DNA of 64,000 nucleotides from Parietaria judaica (GCA_954871525.1 OX940867.1:12687343-12751342); one strand, 5' to 3'; shown: positions 12,032-24,564, counted from the stretch's first letter. Translations and numbers: made by a program. The notes: generated by a model not told the origin, from the letters alone.

Positions 12032-12150
12032 GGGGTGCAACACGAGGACTTCCAAGGAGGTCACTCATCCTAGTACTACCCTCGCCCAAGCACGCTTAAC
12101 TTCGGAGTTCTGATGGGATCCGGTGCATTAGTGCTGGTATGATCGCACCC
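12032..12150 (-). rRNA. 5S rRNA copy 36
   Basis: Changes: G97T, G86A, A71G. Confidence 0.9.
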
Positions 12151-12370
12151 GTCAACATGTGCGGCGAAATGATATTTGTGTACACTCTTCCGCCGATTTT
12201 GTGGTAAAACTACCCTTTCTTTTCACGCCAAAGAAAATGGCGCACTACAGAAGTAAAACATAAATTACTTTCACGTAAATTCTAATCTTATTTTATTTTC
12301 TAAACAAAAAATAACCCTAGAAAGTTTAAATTTGGTACGGGCGTAAAAATAAAATCCGGGCAAAAAAGGA

Positions 12371-12489
12371 GGTGTGCACCACGAGGACTTCCCAGGAGGT
12401 CACCCATCCTAGTACTACCCTCGCCCAAGCACGCTTAACTTCGGAGTTCTGATGGGATCCGGTGCATTAGTGCTGGTATGATCGCACCC
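12371..12489 (-). rRNA. 5S rRNA copy 37
   Basis: Changes: C117A, T111G, A71G. Confidence 0.9.
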
Positions 12490-12709
12490 GTCAACATGTG
12501 CGGCGAAATGATATTTGTGTTCAATCTTCCGCCGATTTTGTGGTAAAACTACCCTTTCTTTTCACGCCAAAGAAAACGGCGCACTACAGAAGTAAAAAAT
12601 AAATTTCTTTCACGTAAATTCTAATCTTATTTTAATTTATAAACAAAAAATAACCGTAAGAACTTTAAATTTGGTACGGGCGTAAAAATAAAATCCGGGC
12701 AAAAAAGGA

Positions 12710-12827
12710 GGTGTGCAACACGAGGACTTCCAAGGAGGTCACCCATCCAAGTACTACCCTCGCCCAAGCACGCTTAACTTCGGAGTTCTGATGGGATCCG
12801 GTGCATTAGTGCTGGATGATCGCACCC
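12710..12827 (-). rRNA. 5S rRNA copy 38
   Basis: Changes: C117A, G97T, A80T, A71G, and position 13 deleted as in copy 32. Confidence 0.84.
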
Positions 12828-13046
12828 GTCAACTATGCGGCGAAATGATATTTGTGTACACTCTTCTGCCGATTTTGTGGTAAAACTACCCTTTCTTTTC
12901 ACGCCAAAGAAAACGGCGCACTACAGAAGTAAAACATAAATTACTTTCACGTAAATTCTAATCTTATTTTAATTTATAAACAAAAAATAACCCTAAGAAC
13001 TTTAAATTTGGTACGGGCGTAAAAATAAAATCCGGGCAAAAAAGAA

Positions 13047-13165
13047 GGGGTGCAACACGAGGACTTCCCAGGAGGTCACCCATCCTAGTACTACTCTCGC
13101 CCAAGCACGCTTAACTTCGAAGTTCTGATGGGATCCGGTGCATTAGTGCTGGTATGATCGCACCC
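13047..13165 (-). rRNA. 5S rRNA copy 39
   Basis: Single change: C46T. Confidence 0.94.
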
Positions 13166-13385
13166 GTCAACATGTGCGGCGAAATGATATTTATGTACAC
13201 TCTTCCGCCGATTTTGTGGTAAAACTACCCTTTCTTTTCACGCCAAAGAAAACGGCGCACTACAGAAGTAAAAAATAAATTACTTTCACGTATATTCTAA
13301 TCTTATTTTATTTTCTAAACAAAAAATAACCGTAAGAACTTTAAATTTGGTACGGGCGTAAAAATAAAATCCGGGCAAAAAAGGA

Positions 13386-13504
13386 GGAGTGCAACACGAG
13401 GACTTCCCAGGAGGTCACCCATCCTAGTACTACTCTCGCCCAAGCACGCTTAACTTCGTAGTTCTGATGGGATCCGGTGCATTAGTGCTGGTATGATCGC
13501 ACCA
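13386..13504 (-). rRNA. 5S rRNA copy 40
   Basis: Changes: C117T, C46A, G1T. Confidence 0.9.
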
Positions 13505-13724
13505 TTCAACATGTGCGGCGAAATGATATTTGTGTACACTCTTCCGCCGATTTTGTGGTAAAACTACCCTTTCTTTTCACGCCAAAGAAAACGGCGCACT
13601 ACAGAAGTAAAAAATAAATTACTTTCACGTAAATTCTAATCTTATTTTAATTTCTAAACAAAAAATAACCGTAAGAAATTTAAATTTGGTACGGGGGTAA
13701 AAATAAAATACGGGCAAAAAAGTA

Positions 13725-13843
13725 GGGGTGCAACACGAGGACTTCGAAGGAGGTCAGCCATCCTAGTACTACCCTCGCCCAAGCACGCTTAACTTCGGAG
13801 TTCTGATGGGATCCTGTGCATTAGTGCTGGTATGATCGCACCC
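13725..13843 (-). rRNA. 5S rRNA copy 41
   Basis: Changes: G98C, G97T, G87C, A71G, C29A. Confidence 0.87.
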
Positions 13844-14063
13844 GTCAACATGTGCGGCGAAATGATATTTGTGTACACTCTTCCGCCGATTTTGTGGTAA
13901 AACTACCCTTTCTTTTCACGCCAAAGAAAACGGCGCACTACAGAAGTAAAACAAAAATTACTTTCACTTAAATTCTAATCTTATTTTATTTTCTAAACAA
14001 AAAATAACCGTAAGAACTTTAAATTTGGTACGGGCGTAAAAATAAAATCCGGGCAAAAAATGA

Positions 14064-14182
14064 AGGGTGCAACACGAGGACTTCCCAGGAGGTCACCCCT
14101 CGTAGTACTACTCTCGCCCAAGCACGCTTCACTTCGGAGTTCTGATGGGATCCGGAACATTAGTGCTGGTATGATCGCACAC
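14064..14182 (-). rRNA. 5S rRNA copy 42
   Basis: Changes: C119T, T84G, G81C, T53G, A27T, C26T, G2T. Heavily altered, including the A and C boxes. Confidence 0.78.
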
Positions 14183-14402
14183 GTCAACATGTGCGGCGAA
14201 ATGATATTTGTGTACACTCTTCCGCCGATTTTGTGGTAAAACTACCCTTTCTTTTCACGCCAAAGAAAACGGCGCACTACAGAAGTAAAAAATAAATTAC
14301 TTTCCCGTATATTCTAATCTTATTGTATTTTCTAAACAAAAAATAACCGTAAGAACTTTAAATTTGGTACAGGCGTAAAAAAAAAATCCGAGCAAAAAAG
14401 GA

Positions 14403-14511
14403 GGGGTGCAACACGAGGACTTCCCAGGAGGTCACCCATCCTAGTACTACTCTTGCCCAAGCTCGGAGTTCTGATGGGATCCGGTGCATTAGTGCTGGTA
14501 TGATCGCACCC
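14403..14511 (-). pseudogene. 5S rRNA copy 43, A box deleted
   Basis: Ten bases are missing around RNA positions 50-59, removing most of the A box; G68A is also present. Probably not transcribed. Confidence 0.8.
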
Positions 14512-14731
14512 GTCAACATGTGCGGCGAAATGATATTTGTGTACACTCTTCCGCCGATTTTGTGGTAGACCTACCCTTTCTTTTCACACCAAAGAAAACG
14601 GCCCACTACAGAAGTAAAAAATAAATTACTTTCACGTAAATTCTAATCTTATTTTAATTTCTAAACAAAAAATAACCGTAAGAACTTTAAATTTTGTACG
14701 GGCGTAAAAATAAAATCCGGGCAAAAAATGA

Positions 14732-14850
14732 AGTGTGCAACACGAGGACTTCCCAGGAGGTCACCCATCCTAGTACTACCCTCGCCCAAGCACGCCTAAC
14801 TTCGGAGTTCTGATGGGATCCGGTGCATTAGTGCTGGTATGATCGCACCC
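14732..14850 (-). rRNA. 5S rRNA copy 44
   Basis: Changes: C119T, C117A, A71G, A55G. Confidence 0.89.
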
Positions 14851-15070
14851 GTCAACATGTGCGGCGAAATGATATTTGTGTACACTCTTCCGCCGATTTT
14901 GTGGTAAAACTACCCTTTCTTTTCACGCCAAAGAAAACGGCGCACTAGAGAAGTAAAAAATAAATTACTTTCACGTAAATTCTAATCTTATTTTATTTTC
15001 TAAACAAGAAATAACCGTAAGAACTTTAAATTTTGTACGGGCGTAAAAATAAAATCCGGGCAAAAAAGGA

Positions 15071-15189
15071 GGGGTGCAACACGAGGACTTCCCAGGAGGT
15101 CACCCATCCTAGTACTACTCTCGCCCAAGCACGCTTAACTTCGGAGTTCTGATGGGATCCGATGCATTAGTGCTGGTATGATCGCACCC
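15071..15189 (-). rRNA. 5S rRNA copy 45
   Basis: Single change: C28T. Confidence 0.94.
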
Positions 15190-15409
15190 GTCAACATGTG
15201 CGGCGAAATGATATTTATGTAGACTCTTGCGCCGATTTTGTGGTAAAACTACCCTCTCTTTTCACGCCAAAGAAAACGGCGCACTACAGAAGTAAAAAAT
15301 AAATTACTTTCACGTAAATTCTAATCTTATTTTATTTTCTAAACAAAAAATAACCGTAAGAACTTTAAATTTGGTACAGGCGTAAAAATAAAATCCGAGA
15401 AAAAAAGGA

Positions 15410-15528
15410 GGGGTGCAACACGAGGACTTCCCAGGAGGTCACCCATCCTAGTACTACTCTTACCCAAGCACGCTTAACTTCGGAGTTCTGATGGGATCCA
15501 ATGCATTAGTGCTGGTATGATCGCACCC
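15410..15528 (-). rRNA. 5S rRNA copy 46
   Basis: Changes: G68A, C67T, C29T, C28T. Confidence 0.88.
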
Positions 15529-15749
15529 GTCAACATGTGCGGCGAAATGATATTTGTGTACACTCTTCCGCCGATTTTGTGGTAAACCTACCCTTTCTTT
15601 TCACGCCAAAGAAAACGGCGCACTACAGAAGTAAAAAATAAATTACTTTCACGTAAATTCTAATCTTATTTTAATTTCTAAACAAAAAAATAACCGTAAG
15701 AACTTTAAATTTGATACGGGCGTAAAAATAAAATCCGGGCAAAAAAGGA

Positions 15750-15868
15750 GGGGTGCAACACGAGGACTTCCAAGGAGGTCACCCATCCTAGTACTACCCT
15801 CGCCCAAGCACGCTTAACTTCGGAGTTCTGATGGGATCCGGTGCATTAGTGCTGGTATGATCGCACCC
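15750..15868 (-). rRNA. 5S rRNA copy 47
   Basis: Changes: G97T, A71G. Confidence 0.92.
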
Positions 15869-16088
15869 GTCAACATGTGCGGCGAAATAATATTTGTGTA
15901 CACTCTTCCGCCGATTTTGTGGTAAAACTACCCTTTCTTTTCACGCCAAAGAAAACGGCGCACTACAGAAGTAAAAGATAAATTACTTTCACGTAAATTC
16001 TTATCTTATTTTATTTTCTAAACAAAAAATAACCGTAAGAACTTTAAATTTGGTACGGGCGTAAAAATAAAATCCGGGCAAAAAATGA

Positions 16089-16207
16089 AGTGTGCAACAC
16101 GAGAACTTCCCAGGAGGTCACCCATCCTAGTACTACGCTCGCCCAAGCACGCTTAACTTCGGAGTTCTGATGGGATCCGGTGCATTAGTGCTGGTATGAT
16201 CGCACCC
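16089..16207 (-). rRNA. 5S rRNA copy 48
   Basis: Changes: C119T, C117A, C104T, A71C. Confidence 0.88.
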
Positions 16208-16427
16208 GTCAACATGTGCGGCGAAATGATATTTGTGTACACTCTTCCGCCGATTTTGTGGTAAAACTACCCTTTCTTTTCACGCCAAAGAAAACGGCGC
16301 ACTAGAGAAGTAAAAAATAAATTACTTTCACGTAAATTCTAATCTTATTTTATTTTCTAAACAAAAAATAACCGTAAGAACTTTAAATTTTGTACGGTCG
16401 TAAAAATAAAATCCGGGCAAAAAAGGA

Positions 16428-16546
16428 GGGGTGCAACACGAGGACTTCCCAGGAGGTCACCCATCCTAGTACTACTCTCGCCCAAGCACGCTTAACTTCG
16501 GAGTTCTGATGGGATCCGATGCATTAGTGCTGGTATGATCGCACCC
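16428..16546 (-). rRNA. 5S rRNA copy 49
   Basis: Single change: C28T. Confidence 0.94.
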
Positions 16547-16766
16547 GTCAACATGTGCGGCGAAATGATATTTATGTACACTCTTCCGCCGATTTTGTGG
16601 TAAAACTACCCTTTCTTTTCACGCCAAAGAAAACGGCGCACTACAGAAGTAAAAAATAAATTACTTTCACGTAAATTCTAATCTTATTTTATTTTCTAAA
16701 CAAAAAATAACCGTAACAACTTTAACCTTTGTACGGGCGTAAAAATAAAATCCGGGCAACAAAGGA

Positions 16767-16885
16767 GGGGTGCAACACGAGGATTTCCCAGGAGGTCACC
16801 CATACTAGTACTACTCTCGCCCAAGCACGCTTAACTTCGGAGTTCTGATGGGATCCGGTGCATTAATGCTGGTATGATCGCACCC
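16767..16885 (-). rRNA. 5S rRNA copy 50
   Basis: Changes: G102A, G82T, C20T. Same gene class as copy 59; the upstream GC block is also altered (gtgagacg). Confidence 0.87.
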
Positions 16886-17104
16886 GTCAACATGTGAGAC
16901 GAAATGATATTTGTGTACACTCTTCCGCTAATTTTGTGGTAAAACTACCCTTTCTTTTCACGCCAAAGAAAACGGCGCACTACAGAAGTAAAAAATAAAT
17001 TACTTTCACATAAATTCTAATCTTATTTTATTTTCTAAACAAAAAATAACCGTAAGACTTTAAATTTTGTACGGGCGTAAAAATTAAATCCGGGCAAAAA
17101 AGGA

Positions 17105-17223
17105 GGGGTGCAACACGAGGACTTCCGAGGAGGTCACCCATCGTAGTACTACTCTCGCCCAAGCACGCTTAACTTCGGAGTTCTGATGGGATCCGATGCG
17201 TTATTGCTGGTATGATCGCACCC
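17105..17223 (-). rRNA. 5S rRNA copy 51
   Basis: Changes: G97C, G81C, C28T, T24C, C20A. Confidence 0.86.
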
Positions 17224-17443
17224 GTCAACATGTGCGGCGAAATGATATTTGTGTACACTCTTCCGCCGATTTTGTGGTAAAACTACCCTTTCTTTTCACG
17301 CCAAAGAAAACGGCGCACTACAGAAGTAAAAAATAAACTACTTGCACGTAAATTTTAATCTTATTTTATTTTCTAAACAAAAAATAACCGTAAGAACTTT
17401 AAATTTGGTACGGGCGTAAAAATAAAATCCGGGCAAAAAAGGA

Positions 17444-17562
17444 GGGGTGCAACACGAGGACTTCCCAGGAGGTGTCCCATCCTAGTACTACTCTCGCCAA
17501 AGCACGCTTAACTTCGGAGTTCTGATGGGATCCGGTGCATTAGTGCTGGTATGATCGCACCC
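17444..17562 (-). rRNA. 5S rRNA copy 52
   Basis: Changes: G89C, T88A (C box core), G64T. Confidence 0.86.
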
Positions 17563-17782
17563 GTCAACATGTGCAGCGAAATAATTTTTGTGTACACTCT
17601 TCCGCCGATTTTGTGGTAAAACTAACGTTTCTTTTCACGCCAAAGAAAACGGCGCACTACAGAAGTAAAAAATAAATTACTTTCATGTAAATTCTAATCT
17701 TATTTTATTTTCTAAACAAAAAATAACCGTAAGAACTTTAAATTTGGTACGGGCGTAAAAATAAAATCCGGGCAAAAAAGGA

Positions 17783-17901
17783 GGGGTGCAACACGAGGAC
17801 TTCCCAGGAGGTCACCCATCCTAGTACTACTCACGCCCAAGCACGATTAACTTCGGAGTTCTGATGGGATCCGGTGCATTAGTGCTGGTATGATCGCACC
17901 C
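17783..17901 (-). rRNA. 5S rRNA copy 53
   Basis: Changes: A69T, G56T. Same class as copy 60. Confidence 0.91.
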
Positions 17902-18121
17902 GTCAACATGTGCGGCGAAATGATATTTGTGTACACTCTTCCGCTGATTTTGTAGTAAAACTACCCTTTCTTTTCACGCCAAAGAAAACGGCGCACTACA
18001 GAAGTAAAAAATAAATTACTTTCACGTAAATTCTAATCTTATTTTAATTTATAAACAAAAAATAACCGTAAGAACTTTAAATTTGGTACGGGCGTAAAAA
18101 TAAAATACGGGCAAAAAAGGA

Positions 18122-18240
18122 GGGGTGCAACACGAGGACTTCCAAGGAGGTCACCCACCCAAGTACTACCCTCGCCCAAGCACATTTAACTTCGGGGTTC
18201 TGATGGGATCCGGTGCATTAGTGCTGGTATGATCGCACCC
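18122..18240 (-). rRNA. 5S rRNA copy 54
   Basis: Changes: G97T, A83G, A80T, A71G, C57T, G56A, T45C. Confidence 0.82.
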
Positions 18241-18460
18241 GTCAACATGTGCGGCGAAATGATATTTGTGTACACTCTTCCGCTGATTTTGTGGTAAAAC
18301 TACCCTTTCTTTTCACGCCAAAGAAAACGGCGCACTACAAAAGTAAAAAATAAACTACTTGCACGTAAATTCTAATCTTATTTTATTTTCTAAACAAAAA
18401 ATAACCGTAAGAACTTTAAATTTGGTACGGGCGTAAAAATAAAATCCGGGCAAAAAAGGA

Positions 18461-18579
18461 GGGGTGCAACACGAGGACTTCCCAGGAGGTCACCCATCCT
18501 AGTACTACCCTCGCCTAAGCACGCTTAACTTCGGAGTTCTGATGGGATCCGGTGCATTAGTGCTGGTATGATCGCACCC
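18461..18579 (-). rRNA. 5S rRNA copy 55
   Basis: Changes: A71G, G64A. Confidence 0.92.
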
Positions 18580-18798
18580 GTCAACATGTGCGGCGAAATG
18601 ATATTTGTGTACACTCTTCCGCCGATTTTGTGGTAAAACTACCCTTTATTTTCACGCCAAAGAAAACGGCGCACTACAGAAGTAAAAAATAAACTACTTT
18701 CACGTAAATTCTAATCTTATTTTATTTTCTAAACAAAAAATAACCGTGAGACTTTAAATTTTGTACGGGCGTAAAAATAAAATCCGGGAAAAAAATGA

Positions 18799-18917
18799 GG
18801 GGTGCAACACGAGGACTTCCGAGGAGGTCACCCATCGTAGTACTACTCTCGCCCAAACACGCTTAACTTCGGAGTTCTGATGGGATCCGATGCGTTAGTG
18901 CTGGTATGATCGCACCC
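18799..18917 (-). rRNA. 5S rRNA copy 56
   Basis: Changes: G97C, G81C, C61T, C28T, T24C. Confidence 0.87.
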
Positions 18918-19137
18918 GTCAACATGTGCGGCGAAATGATATTTGTGTACACTCTTCCGCCGATTTTGTGGTAAAACTACCATTTATTTTCACGCCAAAG
19001 AAAACGGCGCACTACAGAAGTAAAAAATAAATTACTTTCACGTAAATTCTAATCTTATTTTATTTTCTAAACAAAAAATAACCGTAAGAACTTTAAATTT
19101 GGTACGGGCGTAAAAATTAAATCCGGGCAAAAAAGGA

Positions 19138-19256
19138 GGGGCGCAACACGAGGACTTCCCAGGAGGTCACCCATCCTAGTACTACTCACGCCTAAGCACG
19201 ATTAACTTCGGAGTTCTGATGGGATCCGGTGCATTAGTGCTGGTATGATCGCACCC
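19138..19256 (-). rRNA. 5S rRNA copy 57
   Basis: Changes: A115G, A69T, G64A, G56T. Confidence 0.88.
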
Positions 19257-19476
19257 GTCAACATGTGCGGCGAAATGATATTTGTGTACACTCTTCCGCC
19301 GATTTTGTAGTAAAACTACCCTTTCTTTTCACGCCAAAGAAAACGGCGCACTACAGAAGTAAAAATTAAATTACTTTCAAGTAAATTCTAATCTTATTTT
19401 ATTTTCTAAACAAAAAATAACCGTTAGAACTTTAAATTTGGTACGGGCGTAAAAATAAAATCCGGGCAACAAAGGA

Positions 19477-19595
19477 GGGGTGCAACACGAGGACTTCCCA
19501 GGAGGTCACCCATACTAGTACTACTATCGCCCAAGCTTGCTTAACTTCGGAGTTCTGATGGGATCCGGTGCATTAGTGCTGGTATGATCGCACGC
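19477..19595 (-). rRNA. 5S rRNA copy 58
   Basis: Changes: G82T, G70T, T59A, G58A, G2C. Confidence 0.84.
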
Positions 19596-19815
19596 GTCAA
19601 CATGTGCGGCGAAATGATATTTATGTAGATTCTTGCGCCAATTTTGTGGTAAAACTACCCTTTCTTTTCACGCCAAAGAAAACAGCGCACTACAGAAGTA
19701 AAAAATAAATTACTTTCACGTAAATTCTAATCTTATTTTATTTTCTAAACAAAAAATAACCGTAACAATTTTAACCTTTGTACGGGCGTAAAAATAAAAT
19801 CCGGGCAACAAAAGA

Positions 19816-19934
19816 GGGGTGCAACACGAGGATTTCCCAGGAGGTCACCCATACTAGTACTACTCTCGCCCAAGCACGCTTAACTTCGGAGTTCTGATGG
19901 GATCCGGTGCATTAATGCTGGTATGATCGCACCC
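19816..19934 (-). rRNA. 5S rRNA copy 59
   Basis: Changes: G102A, G82T, C20T. Confidence 0.89.
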
Positions 19935-20153
19935 GTCAACATGTGAGGCGAAATGATATTTGTGTACACTCTTCCGCCAATTTTGTGGTAAAACTACCCT
20001 TTCTTTTCACGCCAAAGAAAACGGCGCACTACAGAAGTAAAAAATAAATTACTTTCACATAAATTCTAATCTTATTTTATTTTCTAAACAAAAAATAACC
20101 GTAAGACTTTAAATTTTGTACGGGCGTAAAAATAAAATCCGGGCAAAAAAGGA

Positions 20154-20272
20154 GGGGTGCAACACGAGGACTTCCCAGGAGGTCACCCATCCTAGTACTA
20201 CTCACGCCCAAGCACGATTAACTTCGGAGTTCTGATGGGATCCGGTGCATTAGTGCTGGTATGATCGCACCC
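20154..20272 (-). rRNA. 5S rRNA copy 60
   Basis: Changes: A69T, G56T. Confidence 0.91.
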
Positions 20273-20492
20273 GTCAACATGTGCGGCGAAATAATATTTG
20301 TGTACACTCTTCCGCCGATTTTGTAGTAAAACTACCCTTTCTTTTCACGCCAAAGAAAACGGCGCACTACAGAAGTAAAAATTAAATTACTTGCACGTAA
20401 ATTCTAATCTTATTTTATTTTCTAAACAAAAAATAACCGTAAGAACTTTAAATTTGGTACGGGCGTAAAAATAAAATCCGGGCAAAAAAGGA

Positions 20493-20611
20493 GGGGTGCA
20501 ACACGAGGACTTCCCAGGAGGTCACCCATACTAGTACTACTCTCGCCCAAGCACGCTTAACTTCGGATTTCTGATGGGATCCGGTGCATTAGTGCTGGTA
20601 TGATCGCACCC
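20493..20611 (-). rRNA. 5S rRNA copy 61
   Basis: Changes: G82T, C44A. Confidence 0.92.
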
Positions 20612-20831
20612 GTCAACATGTGCGGCGAAATGATATTTGTGTACACTCTTCCGCTGATTTTGTGGTAAAACTACCCTTTCTTTTCACGCCAAAGAAAACG
20701 GCGCACTACAAAAGTAAAAAATAAACTACTTGCACGTAAATTCTAATCTTATTTTATTTTCTAAACAAAAAATAACCGTAAGAACTTTAAATTTGGTACG
20801 GGCGTAAAAATAAAATCCGGGCAAAAAAGGA

Positions 20832-20950
20832 GGGGTGCAACACGAGGACTTCCCAGGAGGTCACCCATCCTAGTACTACCCTCGCCCAAGCTCGCTTAAC
20901 TTCGGAGTTCTGATGGGATCCGGTGCATTAGTGTTGGTATGATCGCACCC
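20832..20950 (-). rRNA. 5S rRNA copy 62
   Basis: Changes: A71G, T59A, G17A. Confidence 0.9.
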
Positions 20951-21169
20951 GTCAACATGTGCGGCGAGATGATATTTGTGTACACTCTTCCGCCGATTTT
21001 GTGGTAAAACTACCCTTTCTTTTCACGCCAAAGAAAACGGCTCACTACAGAAGTAAAAAATAAACTACTTTCACGTAAATTCTAATATTATTTTATTTTC
21101 TAAACAAAAAATAACCGTAAGACTTTAAATTTTGTACGGGCGTAAAAATAAAATCCGGGCAAAAAATGA

Positions 21170-21288
21170 GGGGTGCAACACGAGGACTTCCGAGGAGGTC
21201 ACCCATCGTAGTACTACTCTCGCCCAAACACGCTTAACTTCGGAGTTCTGATGGAATCCGATGCGTTAGTGCTGGTATAATCGCACCC
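21170..21288 (-). rRNA. 5S rRNA copy 63
   Basis: Changes: G97C, G81C, C61T, C34T, C28T, T24C, C10T. A more decayed relative of copy 56. Confidence 0.82.
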
Positions 21289-21509
21289 GTCAACATGTGC
21301 GGCGAAATGATATTTGTGTACACTCTTCCGCCGATTTTGTGGTAAAACTACCCTTTTCTTTTCACGCCAAAGAAAACGGCGCACTACAGAAGTAAAAAAT
21401 AAAATACTTGCACGTAAATTCTAATCTTATTTTATTTTCTAAACAAAAAATAACCGTAAGAACTTTAAATTTGGTACGGGCGTAAAATTAAAATCCGGGC
21501 AAAAAAGGA

Positions 21510-21628
21510 GGGGTGCAACACGAGGACTTCCCAGGAGGTGTCCCATCCTAGTACTACTCTCGCCAAAGCACGCTTAACTTTGGAGTTCTGATGGGATCCG
21601 GTGCATTAGTGCTGGTATGATCGCACCC
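21510..21628 (-). rRNA. 5S rRNA copy 64
   Basis: Changes: G89C, T88A, G64T, G48A. Related to copy 52. Confidence 0.85.
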
Positions 21629-21848
21629 GTCAACATGTGCGGCGAAATGATATTTGTGTACACTCTTCCGCCGATTTTGTGGTAAAACTACCCTTTCTTT
21701 TCACACCAAAGAAAACGGCGCACTACAGAAGTAAAAAATAAATTACTTTCACGTAAATTCTAATCTTCTTTTATTTTCTAAACAAAAAATAACCGTAAGA
21801 ACTTTAAATTTGGTACGGGCGTAAAAATTAAATCCGGTCAAAAAAGGA

Positions 21849-21967
21849 GGGGTGCAACACGAGGACTTCCCAGGAGGTCACCCATCCTAGTACTACTCAC
21901 GCCTAAGCACGATTAACTTCGGAGTTCTGATGGGATCCGGTGCATTAGTGCTGGTATGATCGCACCC
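21849..21967 (-). rRNA. 5S rRNA copy 65
   Basis: Changes: A69T, G64A, G56T. Related to copy 57. Confidence 0.89.
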
Positions 21968-22187
21968 GTCAACATGTGCGGCGAAATGATATTTGTGTAC
22001 ACTCTTCCGCCGATTTTGTAGTAAAACTACCCTTTCTTTTCACGCCAAAGAAAACGGCGCACTAGAGAAGTAAAAAATAAATTACTTTCAACTAAATTCT
22101 AATCTTATTTTATTTTCTAAACAAAAAATAACCGTAAGAACTTTAAATTTGGTACGGGCGTAAAAATAAAATCCGGGCAACAAAGGA

Positions 22188-22306
22188 GGGGTGCAACACG
22201 AGGACTTCCCAGGAGGTCACCCATACTAGTACTACTCTCGCCCAAGCACGCTTAACTTCGGAGTTCTGATGGGATCTTGTGCATTAGTGCTGGTATGATC
22301 GCACCC
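22188..22306 (-). rRNA. 5S rRNA copy 66
   Basis: Changes: G82T, G30A, C29A. Confidence 0.89.
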
Positions 22307-22526
22307 GTCAACATGTGCGGCGAAATGATATTTGTGTACACTCTTCCGCTGATTTTGTGGTAAAACTACCCTTTCTTTTCACGCCAAAGAAAACGGCGCA
22401 CTACAAAAGTAAAAAATAAACTACTTGCACGTAAATTCTAATCTTATTTTATTTTCTAAACAAAAAATAACCGTAAGAACTTTAAATTTGGTACGGGCGT
22501 AAAAATAAAATCCGGGCAAAAAAGGA

Positions 22527-22645
22527 GGGGTGCAACACGAGGACTTCCCAGGAGGTCACCCATCCTAGTACTACCCTCGCCCAAGCACGCTTAACTTCAG
22601 AGTTCTGATGGGATCCGGTGCATTAGTGCTGGTATGATCGCACCC
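22527..22645 (-). rRNA. 5S rRNA copy 67
   Basis: Changes: A71G, C47T. Confidence 0.92.
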
Positions 22646-22865
22646 GTCAACATGTGCGGCGAAATGATATTTGTGTACACTCTTCTGCCGATTTTGTGGT
22701 AAAACTACCCTTTCTTTTCACGCCAAAGAAAACGGCGCACTACAGAAGTAAAAAATAAATTACTTTCACGTAAATTCTTATCTTATTTTATTTTCTAAAC
22801 AAAAAATAACAGTAAGAACTTTAAATTTGGTACGGGCGTAATAATAAAATCCGGGCAAAAAATGA

Positions 22866-22984
22866 GGGGTGCAACACGAGGACTTCCCAGGAGGTCACCC
22901 ATCGTAGTACTACTCTCGCCCAAGCACGCTTAACTTTTTAGTTTTGATGGGATCCGGTGCATTAGTGCTGGTATGATCGCACCC
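22866..22984 (-). rRNA. 5S rRNA copy 68
   Basis: Changes: G81C, G48A, C47A, C46A, G41A. A cluster in the loop next to the A box. Confidence 0.84.
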
Positions 22985-23206
22985 GTCAACATGTGCGGCG
23001 AAATAATATATGTGTACACTCTTCCGCCGATTTTGTTGTAAAACTACCCTTTCTTTTCACGCCAAAGAAAACAGCGCACTACAGAACTAAAAAATAAATC
23101 ACTTTCACGTAAATTCTAATCTTATTTTATTTTCTAAACAAAAAATAACCGTAAGAACTTTAAACTTTGTACGGGCGTAAAAATAAAATCCCGGCAAAAA
23201 AGGGGG

Positions 23207-23325
23207 GGGGTGCAACACGAGGTCTTCCCAGGAGGTCACCCATCCTAGTACTACTCTTGCCAAAGCACGCTTAGCTTCGGAGTTCTGATGGGATCCGATG
23301 CATTAGTGCTGGTATGATCGCACCC
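23207..23325 (-). rRNA. 5S rRNA copy 69
   Basis: Changes: T103A, G68A, G64T, T52C, C28T. The G run at the 3' end is lengthened to nine. Confidence 0.84.
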
Positions 23326-23545
23326 GTCAACATGTGCGGCAAAATGATATTTGTGTACACTCTTCCGCCGATTTTGTGGTAAAACTACCCTTTCTTTTCA
23401 CGCCAAAGAAAACGGCGCACTACAGAAGTAAAAAATAAATTACTTTCACGTAAGGTCTAATCTTATTTTATTTTCTAAACAAAAAATAACCGTAAGAACT
23501 CTAAATTTTGTACGGGCGTAAAAATAAAATCCAGGCAAAAAAAGT

Positions 23546-23664
23546 GGGCTGCAACACGAAGACTTCCCAGGAGGTCAGCCATCCTAGTACTACTCTCGCC
23601 CAAGCACGCTTAACTTCGGAGATCTGATGGGATCCGATGCATTCGTGCTGGTATGATCGCACCC
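23546..23664 (-). rRNA. 5S rRNA copy 70
   Basis: Changes: C116G, C105T, G87C, A43T, C28T, T21G. Member of the recurrent variant class also seen in copies 75, 80, 98, 106 and 112. Confidence 0.82.
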
Positions 23665-23886
23665 GTCAACATGTGCGGCGAAATGATATTTATGTACACT
23701 CTTGCGCCGATTTTACAGTAAAACTACCCTTTCTTTTCACGCCAAAAAAAAAACGGCGCACTACAGAAGTAAAAAATAAATTACTTTCACGTAAATTCTA
23801 ATCTTATTTTATTTTCTAAACAAAAAATAACCGTAAGAACTTTAAATTTGGTACGGGCGTAAAAATAAAATCCGGGCAAAAAAGGA

Positions 23887-24005
23887 GGGGTGCAACACGA
23901 GGACTTCCCAGGAGGTCACCCATCCTAGTACTACCCTCGCCCAAGCACGCTTAACTTCGGAGTTCTGATGGGATCCGGTGCATTAGTGCTGGTATGATCG
24001 CACCC
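23887..24005 (-). rRNA. 5S rRNA copy 71
   Basis: Single change: A71G. Confidence 0.94.
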
Positions 24006-24225
24006 GTCAACATGTGCGGCGAAATGATATTTGTGTACACTCTTCCGCCGATTTTGTGGTAAAACTACCCTTTCTTTTCACGCCAAAGAAAACGGCGCAC
24101 TACAAAAGTAAAAAATAAACTACTTGCACGTAAATTCTGATCTTATTTTATTTTCTAAACAAAAAATAACCGTAAGAACTTTAAATTTTGTACGGGCGTA
24201 AAATTAAAATCCGGGCAAAAAATGA

Positions 24226-24344
24226 GGGGTGCAACACGAGGGCTTCCCAGGAGGTCACCCATACTAGTATTACCCTCGCCCAAGCACGCTTAACTTCGGA
24301 GTTCTGATGGGATCCGGTGCATTAGTGCTTGTATGATCGCACCC
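24226..24344 (-). rRNA. 5S rRNA copy 72
   Basis: Changes: T103C, G82T, G75A, A71G, C15A. Confidence 0.86.
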
Positions 24345-24564
24345 GTCAACATGTGCGGCGAAATGATATTTGTGTACACTCTTCCGCCGATTTTGTGGTA
24401 AAACTACCCTTTCTTTTCACGCCAAAGAAAACGGCGCACTACAGAAGTAAAAAATAAATTACTTTCACGTAAATTCTTATCTTATTTTATTTTCTATTCA
24501 AAAAATAACAGTAAGAACTTTAAATTTGGTACGGGCGTAATAATAAAATCCGGGCAAAAAATGA

